Shown: positions 15,854 to 23,651 of the stretch, piece after piece
Layout: every line of letters begins with the position of its first letter
Numbering within the stretch: the first letter of the stretch is position 1
Origin: [Clostridium] asparagiforme DSM 15981
GTDB lineage: Bacteria; Bacillota; Clostridia; Lachnospirales; Lachnospiraceae
Reading direction: 5' to 3'
Assembly (NCBI GenBank): GCA_025149125.1
Contig: CP102272.1
Span: 5,642,001 to 5,706,000, forward strand
DNA length: 64,000 nt
Translations under genes and position numbers: made by a program
The notes under the pieces: generated by a model
The model's input: the letters and a program-made list of their open reading frames with translations, nothing else
Database searches by the model: none
What the model was told of the DNA's origin: nothing

Positions 15854-16981
15854 TTACGCCGCCTTTCTTTTATATTTTTTGGTTTTGACAACATCCCGAT
15901 AATATCGGTCTGCATCGTCTTGAATTGGTGCAATGTACTTTTTCCGCAAGCGGTAACTGTCACAATGCTTTAGCCATCCCTTATAGGAATTCACGGAACA
16001 CCATTCAGAATAGTTCATCATTTGCCCGCCTGCTGTTTTCTTCCTGATTGCTACCATCTTTTTCTTGAAGTTGGTGCAACTACTCTTGCGAAGCAAGGTA
16101 TAATTTAGGAAGGTTCGATAACCGACAAAATCAACACCCCGCACATAGGAAGGGAACACTTGCCAATTCCCTTTGACTGTCAACCGTAATTCCTGCATGA
16201 AATAAACATCAATTTCCCGTTTCAGGGCATGAAGTTCTTCTTTGCTGCTGCCGAAAATCACAATATCATCCATGTAACGGAAGTAATGCTTCACCCGCTT
16301 TTCTTCTTTGATCCAGTGGTCAAAATCAGAAAGATAGAAGTTTCCGCAATATTGGGAAAGGTAGTTCCCTATTGGTATTCCGGTTTCTTCATCAACATCT
16401 TCATCGAAGAACCAAAGATCACGAATATCTTCAATGTTAGCGGTGCAAATGCTATCTATGATTTCATCCAACAACCAAAGCAATTCACCATCTTTGAAAA
16501 CCCGTCTGAACTTTGCTTTCAAAATATCGTGATTTATTGAAGGGTAATAGTGCCTTACATCCAGCTTCAAGCAATATTGGCAATTCGGAACATCCTTCCA
16601 CATTGCATCTTGAACATCATGCAACGCTGCGTGAATTCCTCTTTTGGGTATCGCTGAATAGGTATTCTTTGTCATGTGCCGCATTAGATACGGTTCAATC
16701 ACTTGCAGAATCGCCCATTGACAAATACGATCCGGGAAGTAAGGAAGTTTGAAAATCTCCCGGTCTTTGCCGCTGTCATGCTTGATAAATTTTTCGTAAG
16801 GTGAAGTTTGGTAGGTGTGATTGATAAGCATTTCTTGAAGGCGTTTCAAATAGCCTTCTACATCTGCATCAACCGCTTTTACTTCCTCATACCATCCCTT
16901 TCCCTTCCGTGCGTTTTGGTGTGCTTTGCGTAGGTTATCCATAGAATAAATTTGTTCGTATAGATTCCCATATCGCTTCAT
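15854..16981 (-). CDS. DGR reverse transcriptase
   Basis: About 375 residues from the ATG at 16981, which has AAAGGAAC 9 bases upstream; a longer in-frame start at 17044 lacks a signal. The N-terminus MKRYGNLYEQIYSMDNLRKA is typical of DGR reverse transcriptases. Motifs are LKLDVRHYYPSI (138-149), IGNYLSQ (204-210; DGR enzymes have a GxxxSQ form here instead of QGxxxSP) and the catalytic FRYMDD (YMDD at 236-239). It copies the template RNA with adenine errors, and the cDNA then replaces the variable repeat. The template lies upstream on the same strand. Confidence 0.96.
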   Translation of the reverse strand: MKRYGNLYEQIYSMDNLRKAHQNARKGKGWYEEVKAVDADVEGYLKRLQEMLINHTYQTSPYEKFIKHDSGKDREIFKLPYFPDRICQWAILQVIEPYLMRHMTKNTYSAIPKRGIHAALHDVQDAMWKDVPNCQYCLKLDVRHYYPSINHDILKAKFRRVFKDGELLWLLDEIIDSICTANIEDIRDLWFFDEDVDEETGIPIGNYLSQYCGNFYLSDFDHWIKEEKRVKHYFRYMDDIVIFGSSKEELHALKREIDVYFMQELRLTVKGNWQVFPSYVRGVDFVGYRTFLNYTLLRKSSCTNFKKKMVAIRKKTAGGQMMNYSEWCSVNSYKGWLKHCDSYRLRKKYIAPIQDDADRYYRDVVKTKKYKRKAA

Positions 16982-17024
16982 TGTTGAATGTTCCTTTTGT
17001 ATGCACATCAGCCGAATCTTCAAC

Positions 17025-17046
17025 CTTTGAAAATTAACTTTCAAAG
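17025..17046. repeat. Dispersed palindrome, copy upstream of the reverse transcriptase
   Basis: CTTTGAAA and TTTCAAAG arms flank ATTAAC. The central 20 bases occur in exact reverse complement at 40401-40420, and related versions are at 45083, 55711 and 56861, with a weaker one in the terminator at 32811-32829. Confidence 0.6.
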
Positions 17047-17081
17047 TCTACCAACACGACCAAATTTTATTTTTAACTTCC

Positions 17082-17096
17082 CCCTTTCGGGGGCTG
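17082..17096 (-). other. Hairpin in the DGR template RNA tail
   Basis: CCCCC and GGGGG arms separated by a short TTTC spacer lie between the template repeat and the reverse transcriptase. Together with the hairpin at 17148-17170 it may shape the RNA that primes cDNA synthesis, or limit read-through into the enzyme gene. Confidence 0.5.
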
Positions 17097-17147
17097 TCTG
17101 TTTTGCCATGTGGCACGGTCTTTCAGGAATACAGATTTATATTGAAA

Positions 17148-17170
17148 CAGGCGGGGAAAATCCCCGCCTG
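17148..17170 (-). other. Strong hairpin just downstream of the DGR template repeat
   Basis: A perfect 10-bp stem (CAGGCGGGGA with TCCCCGCCTG) and a 3-base loop begin 8 bases past the 3' end of the template repeat. In studied DGRs the RNA downstream of the template is structured and needed for cDNA priming, so this is a candidate functional element. It could also act as a terminator or attenuator, since TTTC follows. Confidence 0.6.
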
Positions 17171-17177
17171 AATCGTG

Positions 17178-17298
17178 CATTTACTAACTGCCTGCTGATA
17201 TTCCGATTACGATTAGAAGTAGCATTATTCAGATTCCAATAGAAAGTACCTGCATTAGCACTGTTATTCCATTTACTGCCTAATTTAGTAACCTTTTT
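17178..17298 (-). repeat. DGR template repeat (TR)
   Basis: 121 bases aligning without gaps, at an offset of 249, to the 3' end of the tail-fibre gene. The two copies differ at 32 positions, and at every one the template has an adenine on the sense strand (plus-strand T). 45 such adenines exist in the TR; no G, C or T position differs. The sense strand is rich in AAT and AAC codons, the usual DGR design that lets Asn codons become many residues. Confidence 0.97.
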
Positions 17299-17400
17299 CA
17301 TGGTTTCTGTTTTAGTGCCGTCTGTTCAACCGGATTGTAAACAACAATACTCCCTGAACTACCGATTTTTATTCAATTTTTCAATGTTTGTTCAACGGTG
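17299..17400 (-). other. Spacer between tail-fibre gene and TR
   Basis: About 100 bases between the tail-fibre stop and the template. On the minus strand an ATG lies just before the TR and opens a short reading frame through it, in the same frame as the variable repeat. I see no ribosome binding site, so coding is unlikely; this is probably the leader of the template RNA. Confidence 0.5.
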
Positions 17401-19158
17401 TTAAGCGGCTTCCTTTTTGGAAGGTACATACACCAACCGCCCGCCGACATCCCGACTACGATGAGAAGCAGCATCATTCAGATACCAACAGAAAGCACCC
17501 GCACCAGCACCGTCATTCCACCTACCGCCCAACGTAGCAACCCGCCAGCCGGGATTACTATTCCAAGAGTAGTCACCAACGGGAAGGGTGGAATTGCCCG
17601 TGTGTTCAGCCATAACGAACAACCAATCAAATTCTTCCGAATAGCCGAAAGCGGAAATATAGCCGTTGCCGTAATCGGGGTGAATTCCGGTGTTCTTATA
17701 GGGGCTTGCTTTGCTATCATCAACAAAGCCATGATCCGCAACATAAAGCGTTCCACAATCGCCCGCTGCGAAAGTTGCCGGGTTTTCCTCGTTCATGCCG
17801 TCAATCCAAGCCCAAATGTTACCCCAAATGTTTTCTTCACCACGATAGGAAACAATGTTGTAACCGTTGATATTGGTAACAGAACCGGAAGCGTTACCCA
17901 AATTCACGGTTGCCCCGGTGATCTCTGTCATGGAAGTGCTGCCATCATCTGTTTTGTTGACAACGCCGTTGCCAATCGCTTTCTGCATATCGAAAGAAGC
18001 GTATTCAATCAGCATCAAAAGCTGCGAAGCGGCGATTGTTGCGGCATATGCCTGTTCCCAACCTTTACCCCTCTTTTGTGCCAGCTTTCGGGTGTTCGCC
18101 CTTGTCAGATTTTGCGTTAAACCGGAAGCGGGCTTTGCGTTTGCAATACTGCAAAGCACATCAGCGGCGAAATCTGCCACCTGTGCATCGTCCAAAATAT
18201 AGGCGTTTGCGGAAGTGTCGAACAGCGAACCTTCAAAGGCTGCAAGGTAAATATACGGGTTCACATTGCCATTTTCCACAAAGGCGGGGTGAACCTTGAA
18301 GCCGGGTTTCAGGGTGTCCGAAACATAATAGCGGGCTTTCCTGATCTTCATGCCCTTTGCACCCTTTTCAAGCACCATAGGAACAACCTTGTAATAGAAT
18401 TTAGGCTGTTCAACCATAACCTGAACCTTTGTTCCGGCTGCGTTCTTTCCGGTTGTGGTATAGCCTGAATCCCCATAATAGGCGGTTACTGTACCATCAT
18501 CCGCAACATTGCAGCGTTTACGCCCGCCAAAGGCATTGATTGAATCAAACCCTGCCCCCGGTGTACGGTTTACCGCCCCGGAAAGGCGGGTAAATCTCTT
18601 GTTTACAAAGTCCACTTCCACGCCGTAAATATCATCAGCGGAATAGCCGATAAAGGCTTCAAGGTCTGCTATCTGCTTCTGCAACTCCTGAATATCCCCG
18701 ATTGTAGCAACCGCCGCCTGATCCACTTCAAGGGAAACATTTTCAGCGTTTCCAACCGTAGTTACAAGCTGCACATACGCACCCGAAACGGTAATACCGT
18801 TATAGGCGGGCATATAGCAATTCCCGGAAGTTTCCCTTGTTACGGCATAGAGGATTTCACCCGCATCAGGATCAACCGCATACAAGCCCAAAGCCTTCAT
18901 GTAATACCCGGCTTTCAGTTCGGTATTCGTGAAGGCTGCTTCAACCTTGATTGCAACCTCATTTGTGCGGGTAACTTTGGAAATCAGGCTTGTTTGCTTC
19001 ACATTGGAAAGGGAAGTAAGCCCTTCAAGCTGTGCATCCGTGTATGCGGTGCTGGAAGCTGAAATTTTGGTGAACTCAATGTTGCCGCTTCCCGCAATCA
19101 TTTTTGCAAGTAACGCTTGCCCTTTGTTGGTGATAACCAACTTTGAAAATTCTGCCAT
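17401..19158 (-). CDS. Tail-fibre/receptor-binding protein, DGR target
   Basis: 585 residues, ATG behind AAAGGATTG. The N-terminal 150 residues (MAEFSKLVITNKGQALLAKM onward) resemble phage tail-collar and fibre anchoring domains that attach to the baseplate. A short coil (about 150-165) follows. The C-terminal part has the C-type-lectin-like fold signature of DGR targets (GVHPAF/NIWGNIW.W.DG region and the end GWRVATLGGRW...RDVGGRLVYVPSKKEAA). The variable residues lie at about 538-578. It is the likely host-receptor binder of this contractile phage and is being diversified by the adjacent reverse transcriptase. Confidence 0.95.
   Translation of the reverse strand: MAEFSKLVITNKGQALLAKMIAGSGNIEFTKISASSTAYTDAQLEGLTSLSNVKQTSLISKVTRTNEVAIKVEAAFTNTELKAGYYMKALGLYAVDPDAGEILYAVTRETSGNCYMPAYNGITVSGAYVQLVTTVGNAENVSLEVDQAAVATIGDIQELQKQIADLEAFIGYSADDIYGVEVDFVNKRFTRLSGAVNRTPGAGFDSINAFGGRKRCNVADDGTVTAYYGDSGYTTTGKNAAGTKVQVMVEQPKFYYKVVPMVLEKGAKGMKIRKARYYVSDTLKPGFKVHPAFVENGNVNPYIYLAAFEGSLFDTSANAYILDDAQVADFAADVLCSIANAKPASGLTQNLTRANTRKLAQKRGKGWEQAYAATIAASQLLMLIEYASFDMQKAIGNGVVNKTDDGSTSMTEITGATVNLGNASGSVTNINGYNIVSYRGEENIWGNIWAWIDGMNEENPATFAAGDCGTLYVADHGFVDDSKASPYKNTGIHPDYGNGYISAFGYSEEFDWLFVMAEHTGNSTLPVGDYSWNSNPGWRVATLGGRWNDGAGAGAFCWYLNDAASHRSRDVGGRLVYVPSKKEAA
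17409..17423 (-). other. Short hairpin just past the variable repeat
   Basis: CTTCC and GGAAG arms with a 5-base A loop on the sense strand, 3 bases beyond the 3' end of the variable repeat and still inside the last codons of the gene. In the Bordetella phage DGR a hairpin or cruciform a few bases after the variable repeat promotes target recognition. This copy is shorter (5-bp stem) but in the same place. Confidence 0.65.
17427..17547 (-). repeat. DGR variable repeat (VR)
   Basis: Partner of the template repeat at 17178-17298. 32 of 121 bases differ, only where the template has adenine. Homology ends sharply at both sides. The low-coordinate (3') end, adjacent to the hairpin at 17409-17423, should hold the initiation-of-mutagenic-homology site. 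Confidence 0.96.
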
Positions 19159-19175
19159 GTTTATTCAATCCTTTC

Positions 19176-19964
19176 TTATTGTTTTATTTCAATGAATTCA
19201 GAAACAACCACGCCTGAACCAACTGAATTTTCACCGTTTATGTTGAACTGTTCATTGAAATCATTGGTAATAATCACGGTTGCGGTATTTACCGCCCCGC
19301 CGCCGTGCGTTGCCAAACCGTCAACAGCAATGTTTTCCCTGCTGTCATTGGTAATAAAATAATGGGCGGTGTGTACTGTTCCACCCCCGAAAGCTGCCCC
19401 GCCGCGGATAACCCGGTGAATCTGTTCATCATTGGTGATGAAGAAGGTTTCCACCGAACAAACGCCCCCGGCAATAAGGGCAAAGCCCTTTGCATCACAA
19501 GGAATTTCATTCAGGGAAATAACAATCATGTTGCACGGCATCATGCTTTCAATGATATGTCCCAATTCTTCAACTTGCCCGAACAGTTCAAGGTTTGTCA
19601 GAATTCTAACCGTGTACTTTTCATATTCCTTTGTAACCGTGAAATCAGAATCGCCGCATAGGGCAACCAGCTTTGCAAGGAAGGCTTTCAGGGTGTAAGG
19701 GATAGTATTAAACCACCGGGCTTGAACTCTTGCACGGCGGCTTTCAAGGGTATCTTCTGTTGAAGGTAAAATGTTCAAGATTTTTTCAAACCTTGAAATA
19801 CCGTATTCATCAGCCGATTCAATGAATTCATTTTGAAGAACCCTGTCAGCGGCTTTCCATACAAGCACAAATTCAGGGTTTTCCGCTTCCAAAGTTACGG
19901 AAATTTCTTTGAAGTCAGCCATGAACGGGGGTAAGTAGGAAACAAGGTCAACCGTTTTCGTCAT
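19176..19964 (-). CDS. XkdU-like baseplate protein (DUF2313)
   Basis: 262 residues. The N-terminal 150 match the YmfQ/XkdU family, which caps the baseplate and joins the tail fibre (LVSYLPPFM.., ESADEYGISRFEKILNI). The C-terminal 100 residues carry imperfect repeats containing FFITNDEQ, YFITNDSRE and VIITNDFNE with glycine-rich starts (GGAAFGGGTV, THGGGAV), which may form beta folds at the fibre connection. It overlaps the baseplate J gene by 4 bases. Confidence 0.9.
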   Translation of the reverse strand: MTKTVDLVSYLPPFMADFKEISVTLEAENPEFVLVWKAADRVLQNEFIESADEYGISRFEKILNILPSTEDTLESRRARVQARWFNTIPYTLKAFLAKLVALCGDSDFTVTKEYEKYTVRILTNLELFGQVEELGHIIESMMPCNMIVISLNEIPCDAKGFALIAGGVCSVETFFITNDEQIHRVIRGGAAFGGGTVHTAHYFITNDSRENIAVDGLATHGGGAVNTATVIITNDFNEQFNINGENSVGSGVVVSEFIEIKQ

Positions 19965-21157
19965 GCACTCGCCCCCTTGAACACGGGAACTTCATATTTC
20001 CCCAAAGTCAGGTTATCGGAAGCCCCGTTTATTTTGGTGCTGTCAATATCCACAATCCCCTTGATGCTCAAAAGGCGGGTTTCAATTTGACTGATACGAA
20101 CCACCAAATAAGGCGAATCAGCCCACGATTTACGAAGTTCAAGCAGATAGTTTGAAATAGCTTCATTGATTGAACTTTGAAGGTTCGACCACCCATAGCC
20201 AACATCAAAGGTGATATTGGTTTTCACGGTCACTTCACGATTTTTCGCACTCTGCACTTTCACAATATGCCCGATAGGTGCAACCCCGTACCCTTCCCCG
20301 GCGTATTCGTCAGGATCAATTACTTGCTGCACCGTCTTAATCAGGGTATCGGAAGCAACCCCAAAATCAGAATTCAGGATTGTTAAAAGCACCGTTCCCC
20401 CGGTTGTCAGCTTCCGGTTCAGGGCTGCATCATACACGGTTTCAAGCCATGCGGCAACTTCCCCGGTCAATGTGGGTTTAATCGTGTTGAACCACGCTTG
20501 AACCGCTGCGGAAGGTATCATTTCAGCGGGGCGAAGATCGTTATTCCAAACCCTTGTTACTTTGGTACTTCCCACGCCCGGAATAGCGTTTGTTTTTTCA
20601 AGGTAATCTTGAACATTCCCGCCGAAAGCCTTTTCTTTGAAGCTGTCAAAATAGCGGGTTCGTAAATCTTCCGTATCTTCTTCATCCTCGCCGGGGATAA
20701 GAACATCCGTAAGTTCAGCGGTTTCAAGCCCTTGTATATACTCAATCGGGATCATAGTTCCCAACTGCTGATTTCCCACAATTCCGGGGGTTTCACATTG
20801 CACCTGATATTGTCCATCAGCAATTTTTTCAGTTACAACGAAATTGATTGAACCGATATTGAACCGCTGTCCGGCAACATCAATGTTTGTGGGTGTGAAT
20901 TCGCCCTTCAAAACAGCGTGGGTTGCTTCATAAGGGGTAATTCCTCTTTCCTTGCACCGCTTGATAAGATATTCCCTTGAAGCACTATCCCCGTATGCTT
21001 CCGCAATCAGGGTGTTCAACTCCACATAAAGCAATTCCAATTCAAGGGCTGTGGGGGAATGGGTGTCAAAGATAACCGAACCTTCCCGCTTGTCGAACTT
21101 GTCAGATACCCGGTCAAGCATCCGTTCAAGGATTTCACGATAAGTTACATCATACAT
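19961..21157 (-). CDS. xkdT: Baseplate J-like protein
   Basis: 398 residues of the Mu gp47/PBSX XkdT baseplate J family. Recognisable parts are the N-terminal DKREGSVIFDTHSPTALELELLYVELN, the motif GLETAELTDVLIPGEDEEDTEDLRTRYFDSFKEKAFGGN (read in parts), and IPGVGSTKV. It forms the wedge of the contractile-tail baseplate. Codon use and ribosome binding site fit the late operon. Confidence 0.95.
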   Translation of the reverse strand: MYDVTYREILERMLDRVSDKFDKREGSVIFDTHSPTALELELLYVELNTLIAEAYGDSASREYLIKRCKERGITPYEATHAVLKGEFTPTNIDVAGQRFNIGSINFVVTEKIADGQYQVQCETPGIVGNQQLGTMIPIEYIQGLETAELTDVLIPGEDEEDTEDLRTRYFDSFKEKAFGGNVQDYLEKTNAIPGVGSTKVTRVWNNDLRPAEMIPSAAVQAWFNTIKPTLTGEVAAWLETVYDAALNRKLTTGGTVLLTILNSDFGVASDTLIKTVQQVIDPDEYAGEGYGVAPIGHIVKVQSAKNREVTVKTNITFDVGYGWSNLQSSINEAISNYLLELRKSWADSPYLVVRISQIETRLLSIKGIVDIDSTKINGASDNLTLGKYEVPVFKGASA

Positions 21158-21562
21158 TTAGAAATTCACCACCTTTTCAGCAACCACATCACCGAAAACG
21201 GTATGTGCGGTAAAAGTTACAAGGATTTCACCCTTTTTTGAAATGTTAAATTCAAAATTATCCACGCTTTGAATTCTATCATCCCATGTTAGGGCTTCCG
21301 TGATCCTGCGTTCCAATTCAGGGCAAACATAAGAAACGGGTTCACCGTACAAATCAAGCAATTCAATCCCGTAATTCCACGAATACATAACATATTGGTA
21401 TCGTTCCGTGTTCAGGATTTTATATATTGCCTGTTTCATTGCTTCCTGTCCGTCTGTATAGCCCCGGATCAGATTGCTTTCAAGATTCATTTTGTAGGTA
21501 TGGGTTGGTTGTTCTGTGATCTCGAAATCCTGTTCAAGAAAGGCTGTGGTTGAAGGTATCAT
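21158..21562 (-). CDS. XkdS-like baseplate wedge protein (DUF2634, gp25-like)
   Basis: 134 residues. The GPW/gp25-like core is present: GYTDGQEAMKQAIYKILNTER and YQYVMYSWNYGIELLDL, then RRITEALTWDDRI. Proteins of this type (lysozyme-like gp25 fold without activity) link baseplate J to the tail tube end. The gene abuts xkdT and overlaps the upstream DUF2577 gene by 4 bases. Confidence 0.92.
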   Translation of the reverse strand: MIPSTTAFLEQDFEITEQPTHTYKMNLESNLIRGYTDGQEAMKQAIYKILNTERYQYVMYSWNYGIELLDLYGEPVSYVCPELERRITEALTWDDRIQSVDNFEFNISKKGEILVTFTAHTVFGDVVAEKVVNF

Positions 21563-21951
21563 CCGATTCTATCCACCACAATATATTTTTGCCCGCCCTG
21601 CTGCCGGATAAGAATCACTTCATCACCGACAACCAACCCATTATGTACGGTGATTTTCTTCCTACCCTTGATAGGGTGTTTGTGGGTTTCATAGCTTGCG
21701 TACCCGCTGCCGCCGCCTTTATTTTCTGTGTTCCAATCAACGGTTACTTCCGTTACAAAATCGGTAACATTCCGGGTAAGAATAAGCTGCCCTTCACCCA
21801 AAGGCAATTTCTGTTCCACAAGGATTTTCAAGGGGGAAGCACTTGTTACCTTTCCGAAACAGACTTCAACGGGCTTTGAAGCCTTTACCGCATCCAACGC
21901 CGCCCGTTTGATTGTTTTCACAAATTCAACTGCATCAGGCAATAAATTCAC
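21559..21951 (-). CDS. XkdR-like protein (DUF2577)
   Basis: 130 residues with the DUF2577 features: GKVTSASPLKILVEQKLPL, then a central SYETHKHPIKGRKK and the end GDEVILIRQQGGQKYIVVDRIG, consistent with an OB-like domain of the tail tip. In PBSX-like phages it lies between the late-control-D hub and the gp25-like wedge, exactly as here. Confidence 0.92.
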   Translation of the reverse strand: MNLLPDAVEFVKTIKRAALDAVKASKPVEVCFGKVTSASPLKILVEQKLPLGEGQLILTRNVTDFVTEVTVDWNTENKGGGSGYASYETHKHPIKGRKKITVHNGLVVGDEVILIRQQGGQKYIVVDRIG

Positions 21952-22915
21952 CCCCTCGAAGTGTTAAATCCATAAAATGTGAATCCAGCTTAAAGGTGTG
22001 TTTTACCTTTTCGACCAACATAAAATTCTTTACATTGGTATCACCCAAAGCAAGATTTATCACAACCATGCTTCCGGCTCTAACTCTTGTATCACCGATT
22101 GCATTTGTAATTTTCAGATTTCTTGTTTTGCTGTTGTATAGCTTCAACAGGGCATCAGCCTTTGCTTGCCCGTTTTCGCCCTTTTGCAGCGTGTCAAAAT
22201 ACTGCAAAACGCCCCATTGGTTCATGTGGCTGCTGTCCTGTGCAATATACACTTCCCGCTTTCCTGTTTCCTCATTATCATAGGTCAGCTTCACCTTGTT
22301 GTAGGTGTCGCTGTCAATGCTGGAAGTGTATTCAAAATTTTCCCCGGTTTCTTCATCAATCATCAGGTAAGCCCCCGGTTCACCCACATACATTGAAGAA
22401 ATGTTTTTCAAGGTCAGCTTGCCGAAATCGTCAAACAACACGAACATTTCTTTGCTGTTCTGCAAGGTCAAATCAAGGGCATTTTCTATCATGTCAAATA
22501 GGGAAGTGTTATCTTCCACCCGTGAAGCAATCACAAACCCGGTATCTTCCAAAGTTCCCGTATTCAAAGAAAAATCCGCTGCCAGCATTTGAATGAACTG
22601 TGAAGCGGTTTTGTTCTCATAAACATAGGTATCTTTGTTGTTCAGGTATCTTAATTGATCGTAGGCGGTCACTTCTATAATCTGATCCTTATCCCGCTTT
22701 TTACTGAATACAAATCCAAAGAAAACGGGCTTGCCGTCAACTTTCAGGCGAACCGCCGCCCCTTCCTGAAAATTGATAACGGCATCTTTTACAAGTTTGA
22801 AGGTCAGCTTGCCGGGGGTGCTTCTTCTTTCTGTACTCCATTCAATACCTTCTTCCACAATCGGAATATAGGCTTTTTCACCGGAAGGATCAGAAATCAA
22901 AAGTTCAACATTCAT
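21935..22915 (-). CDS. xkdQ: Tail hub protein, XkdQ / late control gene D family
   Basis: 326 residues. The sequence IEWSTERRSTPGKLTFKLVKD, the KVDGKPVFFGFVFSKKRDKDQIIEVTAYDQLRYLNNKDTYV region (read in parts) and TASQFIQMLAADF are typical of the gpD/gp27-like hub of contractile tails. It forms the central hub below the tube. Its 3' end overlaps the next gene by 17 bases. Confidence 0.92.
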   Translation of the reverse strand: MNVELLISDPSGEKAYIPIVEEGIEWSTERRSTPGKLTFKLVKDAVINFQEGAAVRLKVDGKPVFFGFVFSKKRDKDQIIEVTAYDQLRYLNNKDTYVYENKTASQFIQMLAADFSLNTGTLEDTGFVIASRVEDNTSLFDMIENALDLTLQNSKEMFVLFDDFGKLTLKNISSMYVGEPGAYLMIDEETGENFEYTSSIDSDTYNKVKLTYDNEETGKREVYIAQDSSHMNQWGVLQYFDTLQKGENGQAKADALLKLYNSKTRNLKITNAIGDTRVRAGSMVVINLALGDTNVKNFMLVEKVKHTFKLDSHFMDLTLRGGEFIA

Positions 22916-22928
22916 TCTTCACACCCCC

Positions 22929-23651
22929 TTAATCGAATGTTCCATCATCTACCCACCCATATACATTTGAACCGGAATCGGTGTGTATCAAGTGCCACGG
23001 GTGGGCTTTTCCTGAACCGTTTGCAATCGTGATTTTCGCTTTTCCTGCCCTTGCAGAATAGCCCTTTGCCCCCGGATAGGAACTATAATAGTGTGTGCCA
23101 CCATGAAAATTCACTATATCACCCACTTTGTAGCTTTTTTGTGCCGGGGGATCGGCGGGTCTTTGCTTTTCAACCTTTGCTTTAGGTTTGGAAGCGGCAA
23201 TCTTGATATTTACGGTTTTTGTTCCATAATCCCGGTATTGCTTCAATTTGATTTTTACCGTCAAATCAAAGCCATCTTTCGCCTGTTCGATGATCTTGTA
23301 ATCTTCCATTGATACCTTCATATTGGTTGAAAACAATACCTTCCCATTCGGCATAGTCCGGGAAACGATAAATTGAAAGGGCTTCTTATCCGCTTTCAAA
23401 CTTTCAAAGTAATCAAGGAAATAAGAAGCCCCCTTGAACCCTGATTTATAGGTTGCAAACGGATATTTCACTTGTGGGATTCTGCACTCAAATTCAATAT
23501 CCGTAAGTTCAGGGGTTTTCAAAATATTGATTTCCCCTTCATTTATCAGGGTAAGCGTATCATTCGCATTGTTGATTTTTACTTGCAGCTTTTCCGGGGC
23601 GATTGGTAACAAGCATTTTTTCAGGTAAAAATCATATCCGTTTTTGCTCAT
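22929..23651 (-). CDS. XkdP-like tail protein with cell-wall-binding C-terminus
   Basis: 240 residues. The N-terminal 150 (GYDFYLKKCLLPIAPEKLQVKI..) is the XkdP-type domain that links tape measure end and hub. After a K/P-rich linker, residues about 170-240 (YKVGDIVNFHGGTHYYSSYPGA..., VYGWVDDGTFD) form an SH3-like module rather than the LysM motif seen in some relatives. It may touch peptidoglycan during injection. Confidence 0.88.
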   Translation of the reverse strand: MSKNGYDFYLKKCLLPIAPEKLQVKINNANDTLTLINEGEINILKTPELTDIEFECRIPQVKYPFATYKSGFKGASYFLDYFESLKADKKPFQFIVSRTMPNGKVLFSTNMKVSMEDYKIIEQAKDGFDLTVKIKLKQYRDYGTKTVNIKIAASKPKAKVEKQRPADPPAQKSYKVGDIVNFHGGTHYYSSYPGAKGYSARAGKAKITIANGSGKAHPWHLIHTDSGSNVYGWVDDGTFD

